Assembly (NCBI GenBank): GCA_040753915.1
Contig: JBFMDN010000013.1
Location: forward strand, 34,079-98,078
Length of the DNA: 64,000 nucleotides
Direction of reading: 5' to 3'
Source of the DNA: JBFMDN01 sp040753915
GTDB taxonomy: Bacteria > Desulfobacterota > Desulfomonilia > Desulfomonilales > Desulfomonilaceae
Part shown: one piece after another, positions 1 through 8,937 of the stretch
How the letters are laid out: every line of letters begins with the position of its first letter
How positions within the stretch are numbered: the first letter of the stretch is position 1
The notes under the pieces: model-generated
Databases searched by the model: none
Told to the model about the DNA's origin: nothing
The model's input: the letters and a program-made list of their open reading frames with translations, nothing else
Position numbers and translations under genes: made by a program

Positions 1-1414
1 TAGCATTGGGAGTCTTGAGATATCCCGGCAGAATGTGGAAGAGGAGAGCGTGATCCGTTGAGCCCTGAACATTGGATTCTCCCCGCATTGCATTAACGCC
101 TCCACCGGCAATCCCTATGTTACCAAGGAGAAGCTGTATCATGGACATGGTACGAATGTTCTGAACGCCCACGGTGTGCTGCGTCCATCCCATAGCGTAC
201 ATTATCGTTCCGGCCTTGTCCCTGACTCCAGTTTCCGAATACATCTCGTAGACCTTGAGCAGGTCCGGTACGGGCGTGCCTGTTATTTCGGATACCTTTT
301 CGGGGGTGTATCGGGAATAATGCTTGGAAAGGAGCTGAAACACACATCTCGGATTTTGGAGCGTTTCGTCTCTCAGGATGTTTCCCTTTTCATCCTTTTT
401 GTATGCCCACGTGGATTTGTCGTACGCCCTCTTTTCCTTGTTGTAGCCGGAGAAAAGCCCATCGTTGAAATCGTACTTGTCACCCACGACAAAAGAGGCA
501 TTCGTATAATCAACCACATAATCTTTAAAGTACCGTTGGTTGTCGATGATGTACTTGATCATGCCCCCGAGGAACGCTATGTCGGTACCCGATCTCATGG
601 GCGCGTAGTAGTCGGCCCTTGCCGAGGTCTGGGTGAAGCGCGGGTCTACGGAAATCAGCTTTGCGCCATTGTCTTTGGCCTTCTGGACCCATTTCATGGA
701 TATGGGATGGTTCGCTGCAGCGTTGCTGCCCATGACGAGAATGCAGTCGCTGTTCCTCAGATCAATCCAGTGGTTCGTCATAGCTCCCCGGCCGAAGCTC
801 TCCGCCAGCGCCGGTACCGTAGAGCTGTGGCAGAGCCGAGCCTGATGCTCGATGTATACAAGACCCAGGGCTCGCATCATTGCCTGAAGCGGCCAGAGCT
901 CCTCGTTGTCCATTGCGGCGCTGCCCACGTGAGCGATTGCTTCCACCCGGTTTACGGTCTGGCCCTTGTCGTTTTTCTCGATGAAATACTTGTCCCTAGT
1001 GGCTTTGACCCGTTTGGCGATCTCCGACAGAGCCCAGTCCCAGGACTTCTCTTCCCATTTGTCGCTGCCGGGGGCCCGATAAAGTACTCCCTTGAGGCGG
1101 TTGGGGTTGTTCGAGGAAGTTTGGAATAGGGCTGCTCCCTTGGCACAGAGTGCTCCTTCATTGATCGGGTGATCCGGATCCCCTTCAATATTGATGATAT
1201 TTCCTGTCTTCACGTCAGTAGAGCACAGAAGTCCGCACCCAACGCCACAGTACGGGCATATCGTGGTGCTTTGTTTTGTATTCTTGAGCTTGTCGGTCTT
1301 GAGCTCATCGGCAAAGGCCTTTACGGGCCCCAGGTCAAGTCCCAGGGTCGAAAGTGCGACGCCCACACCAACGCTTCCTGTCAACACAAGAAACTCTCGT
1401 CGCGTCACATTCAT
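1..1414 (-). CDS. Tat-exported formate dehydrogenase catalytic subunit, FdnG-like (3' end outside window)
   Basis: Formate dehydrogenase-N-type molybdo/tungsto-bis-PGD subunit, oxidising formate in the periplasm. About 471 residues are visible and the gene runs off the left edge. The N-terminus has a twin-arginine signal (TRREFLVLTG), then the [4Fe-4S] motif CPYCGVGCG. The segment QARLCHSSTV, then SFGRGAMTNHW, aligns with the FdnG selenocysteine loop: Cys195 (codon TGC, 832-830) sits where E. coli FdnG has Sec196. The start ATG at 1414 has a GAGGT ribosome site. Membrane and iron-sulfur partners should lie to the left of the window. Family assignment is firm. Whether Cys195 is plain cysteine or recoded cannot be told from sequence; see the tRNA at 8938-9029. 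Confidence 0.93.
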   Translation of the reverse strand, partial: MNVTRREFLVLTGSVGVGVALSTLGLDLGPVKAFADELKTDKLKNTKQSTTICPYCGVGCGLLCSTDVKTGNIINIEGDPDHPINEGALCAKGAALFQTSSNNPNRLKGVLYRAPGSDKWEEKSWDWALSEIAKRVKATRDKYFIEKNDKGQTVNRVEAIAHVGSAAMDNEELWPLQAMMRALGLVYIEHQARLCHSSTVPALAESFGRGAMTNHWIDLRNSDCILVMGSNAAANHPISMKWVQKAKDNGAKLISVDPRFTQTSARADYYAPMRSGTDIAFLGGMIKYIIDNQRYFKDYVVDYTNASFVVGDKYDFNDGLFSGYNKEKRAYDKSTWAYKKDEKGNILRDETLQNPRCVFQLLSKHYSRYTPEKVSEITGTPVPDLLKVYEMYSETGVRDKAGTIMYAMGWTQHTVGVQNIRTMSMIQLLLGNIGIAGGGVNAMRGESNVQGSTDHALLFHILPGYLKTPNA

Positions 1415-1986
1415 TGGTAACCTCGCTTTCTATAATCGGTAATAGCGATTACTAGAATAGATTGGACCACCTGCGGAATCAGCGAGAATGGCCGAACCGA
1501 CGGGTGGCTCCCAACAGCCTCTCTGAAGATAGTACGGAGTCCTGACTGCGAAGACAGGTTATCTGCACCTAGTTTACGGGAACTCTTTCGTAGCGTGTCC
1601 ACCCCGATGATGATTTACCGGGAATTGGCAAATATGATGCATGACATCGACAAGAATAATAATGAGGGAGTCGCGAGGGATTGTCAAGGAGAATCGCGAG
1701 AGATTTTAGCGGTTTATGTCGCAACAGACATAATCTGTCGCTGTGGCCCCCTCGTGCGTCCAGCGTTGCACCGATGCACCGGTAGCGATTGTCTATCTCA
1801 ATGTCCGTTTGTTCCTTTCAACAATACAAAGCAGGACGCGCGTTCCACTGGCCTGCGTCATCGCATGAATCTCCTCGACACATGGAAGTCCGTCAGACCC
1901 ATTGTCAATTGATATAACCGTGGCTGACCTTCTTCAGTGCATCGGTTGGCCCTGAGAGCTCACGTGTCTCCGCTTGAAGAGGTCGC
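1415..1986. other. intergenic region without convincing gene; repeated TCGCGAG motif
   Basis: About 570 bases between the two formate dehydrogenase genes. I see no credible reading frame. It holds a direct repeat, TCGCGAGGGATT at 1671-1682 and TCGCGAGAGATT at 1694-1705 (23-bp spacing), followed by two TGTCGC motifs. This suggests a regulatory site for the exported enzyme, but its protein is unknown. Confidence 0.4.
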
Positions 1987-4062
1987 TCAATGCGCCTCAC
2001 TACATGGCTTTTCAACTCGTACGGCGCACACCTTGAATTCCGGGATCTTACATATTGGGTCCAAGGCGGGGTTCGTCAGAACATTGGCGTTTGCCTCCAT
2101 GAAGTGAAAACTCATGAATACGACCCCAGGTTCCACCGCGTCAGTAACGGCAACTCTGCTCGTAACTTCACCCCGACGGGAGATAAACCTTGCCCAGTCG
2201 TTGTGCCGTATTCCGAGTCTCTCCGCGTCCACCGGGTTCATTTCAGCCAGTCCCTCAGGCATCTCATTGTGCAGAGACGAAGAGCTCCTCGTCATAGTTC
2301 CCGTGTGATAGTGAGGGAAGCATCTGCCTGTGGTGAGCTGCAAGGGATATTCCTCGTCGGGCAATTCCGCTGGGGCTCTGTATTCGATGGCGCGGAAGAG
2401 GCCTTTGCCTCTGGTGAACCGTTCTTTGTGCAAGATAGGAGTTCCTGGATGGTCTTTTGAAGGGCACGGCCACGGGATAGGACCGTTTTCAAGGCGCGCG
2501 TAATCCAGACCTGCATATGACGGGGTGAGCGCGGCTATTTCATCAAAGATTTCGCTCGGGTTGACATACTGCATCGGAATGCCGAGACGATTGCCAATAT
2601 CACACACTATCTCCCAGTCGGGCCGGGATTCACCGGGAGGATCCACGGCTTTGCGAACCCGCAATACGCTTCTCTCGGTGTTGGTAAACGTTCCGTCCTT
2701 TTCCGCGAAACAGGCTGCAGGCAGCACCACGTGGGCGAGCTTCGCGGTATCCGTCAAGAAGATATCTATCACGGCAAGGAACTCCGCGGATTGCAGAGCA
2801 TGCCGCACGTGGTTGGTATCGGGGTCGCTGCCCATTGGATTCTCCCCGAGAACAACCATCCCTTTGAGGGAACCATCCTCCAGTCCGCGCATCATCTCAA
2901 CAATAGTCGGACCAACTGTCTCGGAGAGCTCGACCTTCCAAGCCTCCTCGAACTTTTTCTTAACTGTTGAGTCTGTTACGGGCTGATATCCCGGATAAAC
3001 GTTCGGAAGGGCACCCATATCACACGCGCCCTGAACGTTGTTCTGACCTCTCAAAGGATTGACTCCAGACGAACGTTTGCCGATGTTTCCTGTAACCATG
3101 GCGAGATTGGCCAGCGACTGCACATTGTCCACCCCATGAGAATGCTGGGTTATCCCCATGGAGTAGATGATGGAAGCGCGGTCAGCCTTCGCGTACGTTT
3201 CTGCCATGAGGACGATGTCTTCGGCAGGCACCCCGGTTATTTCAGCTACTCTCACAGGGGTGTAGGTCTTGACGTGCTCCTTGAGCAGCTCGAATCCTTC
3301 CGTTCGTTCCGAAATGAACGTGTCATCTTGAAGGTTCTTCTCCAGAATGACGTGAATCATTCCATTGATGAGCGCCACATCCGATCCAAGTCTCTGCCTG
3401 ACGTGGATATCGGCTACCGCGGCAATGGGAATCCCCCGAGGATCGGCCACGATGACCTTTGCGCCTTTGGTTTTACCCCGGAAAATTCGATGAGCTACGA
3501 GAGGATGTGCCACGCTGGTGTTGGACCCCGTGACGAAGATACAGTCCGAATCCTCGATTTCCGGTATGGAGTTCGTCATGGCTCCGCTGCCGAACACTGT
3601 CGCCAAGCCCGCTACGGTAGAAGAATGGCAAAGACGCGCGCAGTGGTCTATGTTGTTCGTCTGGAACCCGACCCGGCAAAGCTTCTGGAAGAGGTAGTTT
3701 TCTTCGTTCGTGCATCTGGCGGAGCTCAAGAAAGCAAGACTGTTCCCACCGTGCATCTCTTTGATTCCCTTCAGTCGCTCGACCATGAAACTCAGGGCTT
3801 CGTCCCATGAGACGGGCTCCAGTTCGCCGTTCCTCCTGAGCAGCGGCCTGGTCAGACGGTGGGGACTATGAATGAACTCGTGGGCATTCCATCCCTTGAT
3901 GCACAGCTTTCCCTGGTTCACCGGGTGGGTCTTGGAAGGAAGTGTGGCCACAATCTTTCCGTTCAACACTTTCAGCAAAATGCCACACCCGCAGCCGCAG
4001 TACGGACAAGTGGTTGGGATGAGCTTCAGGTCAGCGATCTCACGCGATCCATTATCGTTCAT
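1987..4062 (-). CDS. fdhA: cytosolic formate dehydrogenase alpha subunit (Cys form)
   Basis: A 691-residue molybdopterin oxidoreductase of the FdhF/FdhA type. The N-terminal [4Fe-4S] motif is CPYCGCGCG near residues 19-27, with a fourth Cys in GKLC near 54. The loop HCARLCHSSTVAG places Cys145 (codon TGC, 3630-3628) at the position of Sec140 in E. coli FdhF, followed by the conserved His. The C-terminal pterin-binding domain is intact (TTGRCFPHYHTGTMTR). There is no signal peptide, so the enzyme is cytosolic. The start has GGAGG about 10 bases upstream. It is the last gene of a run mvhD-hdrA-mvhD-fdhA, so formate electrons probably enter the HdrA/MvhD module for bifurcation or confurcation; this partnership is inferred from gene order. 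Confidence 0.94.
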   Translation of the reverse strand: MNDNGSREIADLKLIPTTCPYCGCGCGILLKVLNGKIVATLPSKTHPVNQGKLCIKGWNAHEFIHSPHRLTRPLLRRNGELEPVSWDEALSFMVERLKGIKEMHGGNSLAFLSSARCTNEENYLFQKLCRVGFQTNNIDHCARLCHSSTVAGLATVFGSGAMTNSIPEIEDSDCIFVTGSNTSVAHPLVAHRIFRGKTKGAKVIVADPRGIPIAAVADIHVRQRLGSDVALINGMIHVILEKNLQDDTFISERTEGFELLKEHVKTYTPVRVAEITGVPAEDIVLMAETYAKADRASIIYSMGITQHSHGVDNVQSLANLAMVTGNIGKRSSGVNPLRGQNNVQGACDMGALPNVYPGYQPVTDSTVKKKFEEAWKVELSETVGPTIVEMMRGLEDGSLKGMVVLGENPMGSDPDTNHVRHALQSAEFLAVIDIFLTDTAKLAHVVLPAACFAEKDGTFTNTERSVLRVRKAVDPPGESRPDWEIVCDIGNRLGIPMQYVNPSEIFDEIAALTPSYAGLDYARLENGPIPWPCPSKDHPGTPILHKERFTRGKGLFRAIEYRAPAELPDEEYPLQLTTGRCFPHYHTGTMTRSSSSLHNEMPEGLAEMNPVDAERLGIRHNDWARFISRRGEVTSRVAVTDAVEPGVVFMSFHFMEANANVLTNPALDPICKIPEFKVCAVRVEKPCSEAH

Positions 4063-4131
4063 GGGAGAAGAACCTCCGATTATGTGCTTGCCTGCAAAAG
4101 GTGCCGTTCACAGTGCTCTATACAGTTGAAA

Positions 4132-4602
4132 TCAAGGAGCGTCAGCATGGGGGCTTTTCCCCTGTCGCACCACGCTGCTCTTTCGTTGCGGCCGGAGAGG
4201 TGATGGCCCCAATTCTCTGACTTTTTCGGTAAAATCGGTGACCACTTTCGCGAACCGGGGCCCCTCAGCGGATGAAACCCACTTGAGACAGAGTCTCTCA
4301 GGGTCGATTCCCATGAAGTCCAATAAGTTGTGCATGAACGCGATCCTTTTGACCGTCATGTAGTTTCCTGAGTTGTAATGACAGTCCCCGATGTGGCATC
4401 CTCCAACAAAAACGCCGTCAGCCCCTTTCTGAAAGGCTTTCAGAATTTGATGCGGACCGACAGTTGCGGAGCACAGGGTGCGGATCGTCCGGATGTTAGG
4501 GGGATATTGAAGCCGACTCACGCCGGCCAAATCGGCGCCTCCATAAGAGCACCAGTTGCAGAGGAAGCCGATGATGAGGGGCTCGAACACTTCTTCGGCC
4601 AT
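4132..4602 (-). CDS. mvhD: MvhD/FrhD-type [2Fe-2S] electron-transfer protein, copy 1
   Basis: A 156-residue protein of the MvhD family, the [2Fe-2S] adaptor that links a hydrogenase or formate dehydrogenase to heterodisulfide-reductase HdrA. Visible family signatures are CNWCSYGGADLAG near the N-terminus, TLCSATVGP and GGCHIGDCHY. The start ATG at 4602 is preceded by GAGGAG; the open frame extends further upstream but that part is not conserved. It lies between hdrA and fdhA, which fits a bridging role. A second copy flanks hdrA on the other side. The C-terminal ~20 residues are basic and differ from copy 2. Confidence 0.88.
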   Translation of the reverse strand: MAEEVFEPLIIGFLCNWCSYGGADLAGVSRLQYPPNIRTIRTLCSATVGPHQILKAFQKGADGVFVGGCHIGDCHYNSGNYMTVKRIAFMHNLLDFMGIDPERLCLKWVSSAEGPRFAKVVTDFTEKVRELGPSPLRPQRKSSVVRQGKSPHADAP

Positions 4603-4691
4603 TGCTTTTCTCCTCGAAGCCTGTCGGCTGAACCTGTAATTTGCGGAGTCAAGAGAGCGGAAAACACCCCAAGGCAGCATTGAATGCGATC

Positions 4692-6125
4692 TCAAACAGC
4701 CACAGCTCGGCCGCACGTCATCACCACCTCGGCTGCTCGGCCTGCAGCACTGCTTGCCTGAACCACGGACTCGGGGATATCCATGGGCCCTTGAGCGCAA
4801 CCACACGTGAAAATTCCCGGAACGCTTGTATCCAGCGGCCTGGTTGGGTGAGTCTTGATGAAATTGTCCTGATTTAGCTCAACGCCCAACAGCTTAGCCA
4901 GTCTGACGATTCCTTTAGGCGCAGAGCACGCATTGGCCAAGACCACCATGTCGACGGTCATACTGGCGACTCGGCGGTGTTCGGTGTCCTCGTAGTACAA
5001 TATTGGATTCAACTCCGAGTCCTGGACGATTTCCGCTACCCTGCTGCGAACGTATTTCAACCCCCACACACTTGCCCCGCGCAGCTTGGTTTCCTCGAAA
5101 CCTTTCCCTACGGTGCGCAAGTCCATGTAGAAGATGTACGATTCCGTTTCCCGGTCATGCTCTCTGGCCATGATGGCCTGCTTGATCGCATGCATGCAGC
5201 AGAAGCTTGAGCAATACTTGTGGAACCGAAAATCCCGGGAGCCGACGCACTGGACGAATCCCAGCCTCTTGATGCCGTGGTACTTGTGGACGTGCTCTTC
5301 AAGGCGTTCATGTTCCCGTTTCAGGGCTCCCAATTCCACAGCATCTCCGGACTTCTCCGCTTTCCTGATCAGCTTCGACAGTTCCTCCAGACGCCGCTCG
5401 AACCGAATGGTAGAAGGCCGCATAAGATGCCCTTTGGTCGGACCGCTGGCATTGAGGAGCCTTTCCATTTCCATGGAAGAGATGACATTGGGCAACTTGC
5501 CGTACCCGTATTCAGGGATCTGTGTGGCGTCGAACAGCTCGTAACCCGTAGCAATGATCACCGCGGCAACGGAGATCTCCTCGTCATACGGCTTCTGATC
5601 GTAATCAATGGCCTTTGCCTGACAGACCTTCGCACAGACGCCGCACTTTCCCCCCAGGAGTTGCTTACAATTCTTGGGATCGATGTTGTAAACGGACGGT
5701 ATGCCTTGAGGATAATCCTTGTAAATTGCCTTCCGATCGTTGAGACCGAAATTGAACTCATTGGGCACACGGGTAGGACATTTCTCCGCGCAGGCGCCAC
5801 AGGCCGTGCATTTCGTTGCGTCAACGTAGCGGGCTCTCCGGTGAACTGTTACTCGAAAATCACCTATCTGACCGGAAAACCCGACCACATCGCTGTAAGC
5901 CAATACGTTGATATTCGGATGCCGACCGACTTCCACCAGCTTCGGCGATTGGATGCATATGGCGCAGTCATTGGTCGGGAAGGTCTTGTCCAGCATGGCC
6001 ATTTTTCCGCCAATGCTGGGGTTTTTCTCCACGAGATGCACCCGAATTCCCATGTCACCTAGATCGAGGGCGGCCTGCATGCCCGCGATTCCGCCTCCGA
6101 TTACGAGAACGTCTCTTGATGTCAC
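4692..6125 (-). CDS. hdrA: HdrA-like FAD/iron-sulfur subunit (short form)
   Basis: A 477-residue HdrA/QmoA-type flavoprotein. The FAD-binding start VLVIGGGIAGMQAALDLGDMG is followed by SIGGKMAMLDKTFPTNDCAIC, then two [4Fe-4S]-type clusters (CTACGACAEKC and CGVCAKVC), the CVGSRD block with nearby cysteines (CSSFCC), and the C-terminal CGCAQGPMDIPESV motif. It lacks the extra N- and C-terminal ferredoxin domains of methanogen HdrA (~650 aa), as in many bacterial short forms. I chose the GTG at 6125 because GGAGAGGGAGAG precedes it and homology begins there; an ATG at 6200 is possible. No hdrB/hdrC or qmoB/C lies in the window. Confidence 0.9.
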   Translation of the reverse strand: MTSRDVLVIGGGIAGMQAALDLGDMGIRVHLVEKNPSIGGKMAMLDKTFPTNDCAICIQSPKLVEVGRHPNINVLAYSDVVGFSGQIGDFRVTVHRRARYVDATKCTACGACAEKCPTRVPNEFNFGLNDRKAIYKDYPQGIPSVYNIDPKNCKQLLGGKCGVCAKVCQAKAIDYDQKPYDEEISVAAVIIATGYELFDATQIPEYGYGKLPNVISSMEMERLLNASGPTKGHLMRPSTIRFERRLEELSKLIRKAEKSGDAVELGALKREHERLEEHVHKYHGIKRLGFVQCVGSRDFRFHKYCSSFCCMHAIKQAIMAREHDRETESYIFYMDLRTVGKGFEETKLRGASVWGLKYVRSRVAEIVQDSELNPILYYEDTEHRRVASMTVDMVVLANACSAPKGIVRLAKLLGVELNQDNFIKTHPTRPLDTSVPGIFTCGCAQGPMDIPESVVQASSAAGRAAEVVMTCGRAVAV

Positions 6126-6147
6126 TGGTCTCTCCCTCTCCGCCCCG

Positions 6148-6603
6148 TCACGTGCTTGCGGCTTCGAGCAACCCTGTTGATAGGGAATCCCTCTGGGCAA
6201 GCGGACTGGGTCCCAGTTGTCGAACTTGTTCCGTGAACTCGGTCATCACCTGGGCAAAGCGCGTGCCTTCGGAAGCCGATATCCACTCCCTTCGGAACCG
6301 ACCGGCTTCGATACCGAGAAGCTTGAGGATTTTCTCAACCTTCTCGATGGCTTTTAACGCTTTGTAGTTGCCTTCGTAGTAATGGCAATCGCCAATGTGG
6401 CAACCAGTGATGAGAACGCCGTCGGCTCCCTTCTCAAAGGCTTTCAGCACATAGGAGGGGGCCACCATGCCGGAGCACATGACCCGGATGAGCCGAATAC
6501 CGGTCGGATATTGGAGTCTGCCGACCCCTGCGAGATCCGCACCCCCGTAGGAGCACCAGTTGCACGCGAAAACGATGATCCTGGGTATGAAATCTGACTG
6601 CAT
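6148..6603 (-). CDS. mvhD: MvhD/FrhD-type [2Fe-2S] electron-transfer protein, copy 2
   Basis: A 151-residue paralogue of the gene at 4132-4602, with the same signatures (CNWCSYGGADLAG, RVMCSGMVAP, GCHIGDCHYYEGN). The start ATG at 6603 has AAGGA eight bases upstream. It is the first gene of the mvhD-hdrA-mvhD-fdhA set and sits 22 bases before hdrA. The two copies are similar in the core and differ at both ends, so they may dock to different partners (for example the two formate dehydrogenases, or another oxidoreductase). That split is inference. Confidence 0.88.
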   Translation of the reverse strand: MQSDFIPRIIVFACNWCSYGGADLAGVGRLQYPTGIRLIRVMCSGMVAPSYVLKAFEKGADGVLITGCHIGDCHYYEGNYKALKAIEKVEKILKLLGIEAGRFRREWISASEGTRFAQVMTEFTEQVRQLGPSPLAQRDSLSTGLLEAAST

Positions 6604-6850
6604 GATCACGATCCTTATGGCCTCAAATGAGGCGTCTCGCAGAGTTACGAGGTTGATAGACAACTCCTATTGTCATAATGGATAGCGCCAATGGTAATGC
6701 ATCCGCACGCAAGCCATTCTTCGCCTCGACTGACCTTCGATGGTTCCCGGGGAGCCGGACGATACGAGAACCGAATTTCCTCAAGTATCCCCACACAGTG
6801 CAGCGGCAGTCGTCCCGGCAGATTGGAAGAGCTCTGAGTGGACTGTCAGG

Positions 6851-8797
6851 TCACCTCCGCCCCTGTCTGCCCACTTGACCACTCTCAGACGCGAGAACGC
6901 GGACTTCTCCGACACGGCATGTCAGACCAATGCTGTCGAGGTAGTCGAGAACCGGAATGGCTCGTGTCCTCCCATACCCGAAGATGTCTTGACAGTCGCC
7001 AATGGCCAGGCTTCCCTTTTGCATAATCAGATCCGTAACCTTCTCTTTGATCTCAGTCATAGCTTCCACTGCCAGGAACCGGTCGTCGTTCAGTCGAATG
7101 AGTCTTTTCTGAGCGTGGAGGTGGTCGAAGACCTTTTCCACCTCTCTGTACGAAACATTTCCGCCGAGGAGCTTCTTGAACGTTCCCACGGAAAAGGTCG
7201 CGATTCCCCGCTCCCGAGCAAATTCACTCACCTTTTGCACCAGTCGTTCTCGTTGGGCAGGGTGCCTGACCACAAAGTTGGGGATTCGATACCCCGCCTC
7301 GTTCTTCGTGAGCGTGCCTTCGCTGCAAAGCTCGTCGAGCATTCGCTCGAAGAGTGCATTATCGAGGTTCGAGTCCAGTTGGAATCGGATTTCGTCGCCA
7401 CTCACGGCTAGCTTAAATGCGTCTTTTGAGAAGATCTTTTTTGCTACGTCTACGATCTGTCGTTTCAGAGACTCATAGCGGCTCCTGTCGTAGAATCCTC
7501 GGCTGTCCACACGAAGCACTTTGCCGGCCCGCATCCTGGATTGGATTTCCGCCCCGACCCGCTCCCGGGGAAAACCGGTGGCGGAGACTATTTCTTCCTC
7601 GGTTACCGGCCGGGACGAAAACTTCAAGAGGTAAAGACTGACAATGCTTTTCACGTCCTCCCGCTGGAGCGGGTGCAGGAGCCCCAAGGTCTTTTCTGCT
7701 TTCGCTCTGCGGAATTTTTCTTTGGTGGTTTCAAGGACTTTCCCGCCTCCAATCACGCAGCGCAGATTCAGTGGTGAAATGACCAGCGGATCCCGTGGGA
7801 GAACAGCCAATGGCTCCTGGAGCCTGAGCTGTACCAGTCCCGTTTCGGTGGGATAAAGCCGATTGTTCTCCATCATCACAAGGAGAGCGGTCGTGCAGGA
7901 CGCGCCGACATACAACCTGACGCGCTGGTGGTTCAGCAAAGGTCGTCGGGCGCTTGGAACAAGAGTCAGCTCCGCATTGAGCAGATTTGCTGGACTAAGG
8001 AGTCCCGGTGTGGCAAGAACGGTACCGAGGCTGACGTCCTCGATCGAGACATTCTGCAAATTGAGACCGACCCGTTGGCCCGCGACCGCTAGCTCCACTC
8101 GCTGGTGATGAACCTCAATGAAGCGTACCTTCGCCAGCTTGCCGCTGGGAAGCAGCTCAACGGTTTCATCCCGACCAATGCTTCCTGACACGACTGTGCC
8201 GCTTACCACTGTGCCAAAGCCGGGAAAGCCACGCACCTGATCGACCCAGAGGCGAAAGGGACCTTGAATCCCCTTGGCCTCCACACGCTCGGCCTCACTC
8301 TCCACAGCCGCGAGAATTTCCTGTTGACCGTTGCCGTCCACTGCAGAAAAGGGAAGGACCGGTTTCCCTTCGAGGAAAGAGCCCTCCACGGCTTCCCGGA
8401 GCTCCATTTCGGCAAGCTCAATGGTTTCGCTGTCGACAAGGTCTGCCTTGCTGAGCACAGTGAAGCCGCCTTTGGCCTGAAGGAACTTCAGCACTGCCAG
8501 GTGATCCCTGGTTTGAGGCATGACCCCATCATCGGCGGCTACCACCAGGATGGCCAGGTCCACGCTGCTCAAGCCTCGAATGGTATTCCTCAGAAAATCG
8601 CTGTGTCCTGGCACGTCCACTAGCGCGACCCGGCTGCCAGATGGAAGGTCCAATGGCGCAATGCTCGGCTCGATGGACAGACCGCGCCGCTTCTCTTCTT
8701 TGAGGCGGTCCGTGTCGATCCCGGTGAGGCATCGAACCAGCGAGGTCTTGCCGTGGTCCACGTGTCCTGCAACGCCTATGGTAATGGACTTGTCCAT
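6851..8797 (-). CDS. selB: selenocysteine-specific elongation factor SelB (divergent)
   Basis: A 648-residue SelB-type translational GTPase, which carries a special aminoacyl-tRNA to the ribosome and binds an mRNA hairpin with its C-terminal winged helices. Motifs: G1 GHVDHGKT, G3 DVPGHSDF, G4 SKADLVD. The switch region reads RGLSIEP where EF-Tu and most SelB proteins have RG(I/M)TID. EF-Tu-like domains 2 and 3 follow. The C-terminal ~270 residues form the winged-helix array ending in a typical last wing (IPVLDYLDSIGLTCRVGE). The start ATG at 8797 is chosen from homology (MDKSITIGVAGHVDHGKT); its ribosome site is weak. The gene lies 140 bases downstream of an unusual tRNA on the same strand. 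selA and selD are not in the window. Confidence 0.9.
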   Translation of the reverse strand: MDKSITIGVAGHVDHGKTSLVRCLTGIDTDRLKEEKRRGLSIEPSIAPLDLPSGSRVALVDVPGHSDFLRNTIRGLSSVDLAILVVAADDGVMPQTRDHLAVLKFLQAKGGFTVLSKADLVDSETIELAEMELREAVEGSFLEGKPVLPFSAVDGNGQQEILAAVESEAERVEAKGIQGPFRLWVDQVRGFPGFGTVVSGTVVSGSIGRDETVELLPSGKLAKVRFIEVHHQRVELAVAGQRVGLNLQNVSIEDVSLGTVLATPGLLSPANLLNAELTLVPSARRPLLNHQRVRLYVGASCTTALLVMMENNRLYPTETGLVQLRLQEPLAVLPRDPLVISPLNLRCVIGGGKVLETTKEKFRRAKAEKTLGLLHPLQREDVKSIVSLYLLKFSSRPVTEEEIVSATGFPRERVGAEIQSRMRAGKVLRVDSRGFYDRSRYESLKRQIVDVAKKIFSKDAFKLAVSGDEIRFQLDSNLDNALFERMLDELCSEGTLTKNEAGYRIPNFVVRHPAQRERLVQKVSEFARERGIATFSVGTFKKLLGGNVSYREVEKVFDHLHAQKRLIRLNDDRFLAVEAMTEIKEKVTDLIMQKGSLAIGDCQDIFGYGRTRAIPVLDYLDSIGLTCRVGEVRVLASESGQVGRQGRR

Positions 8798-8937
8798 CAC
8801 TCTCGGTTTCCCGTTTTCTTGTATCTGAGCCAACGCTGGGCCCCTTGCGTAGCTGGCCCCGTTGCGCGCGGAGCGAATAATCATCTGCGGGCCTCCGGTC
8901 TATGTCCGATTCATGTTCCGGCGACGGGGTGTTCGTT

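Noticed and set aside
176..1129. A 317-codon plus-strand open frame
   Set aside because: It is the antisense shadow of the formate dehydrogenase gene, whose motifs read clearly on the minus strand.
1595..1912. Open frame of 105 codons between the formate dehydrogenase genes
   Set aside because: No ribosome site, no recognisable pattern, unusual composition; treated as non-coding.
4692..4694. TGA at the end of hdrA as a possible Sec codon
   Set aside because: The translation beyond it is not protein-like and the domain is complete before it.
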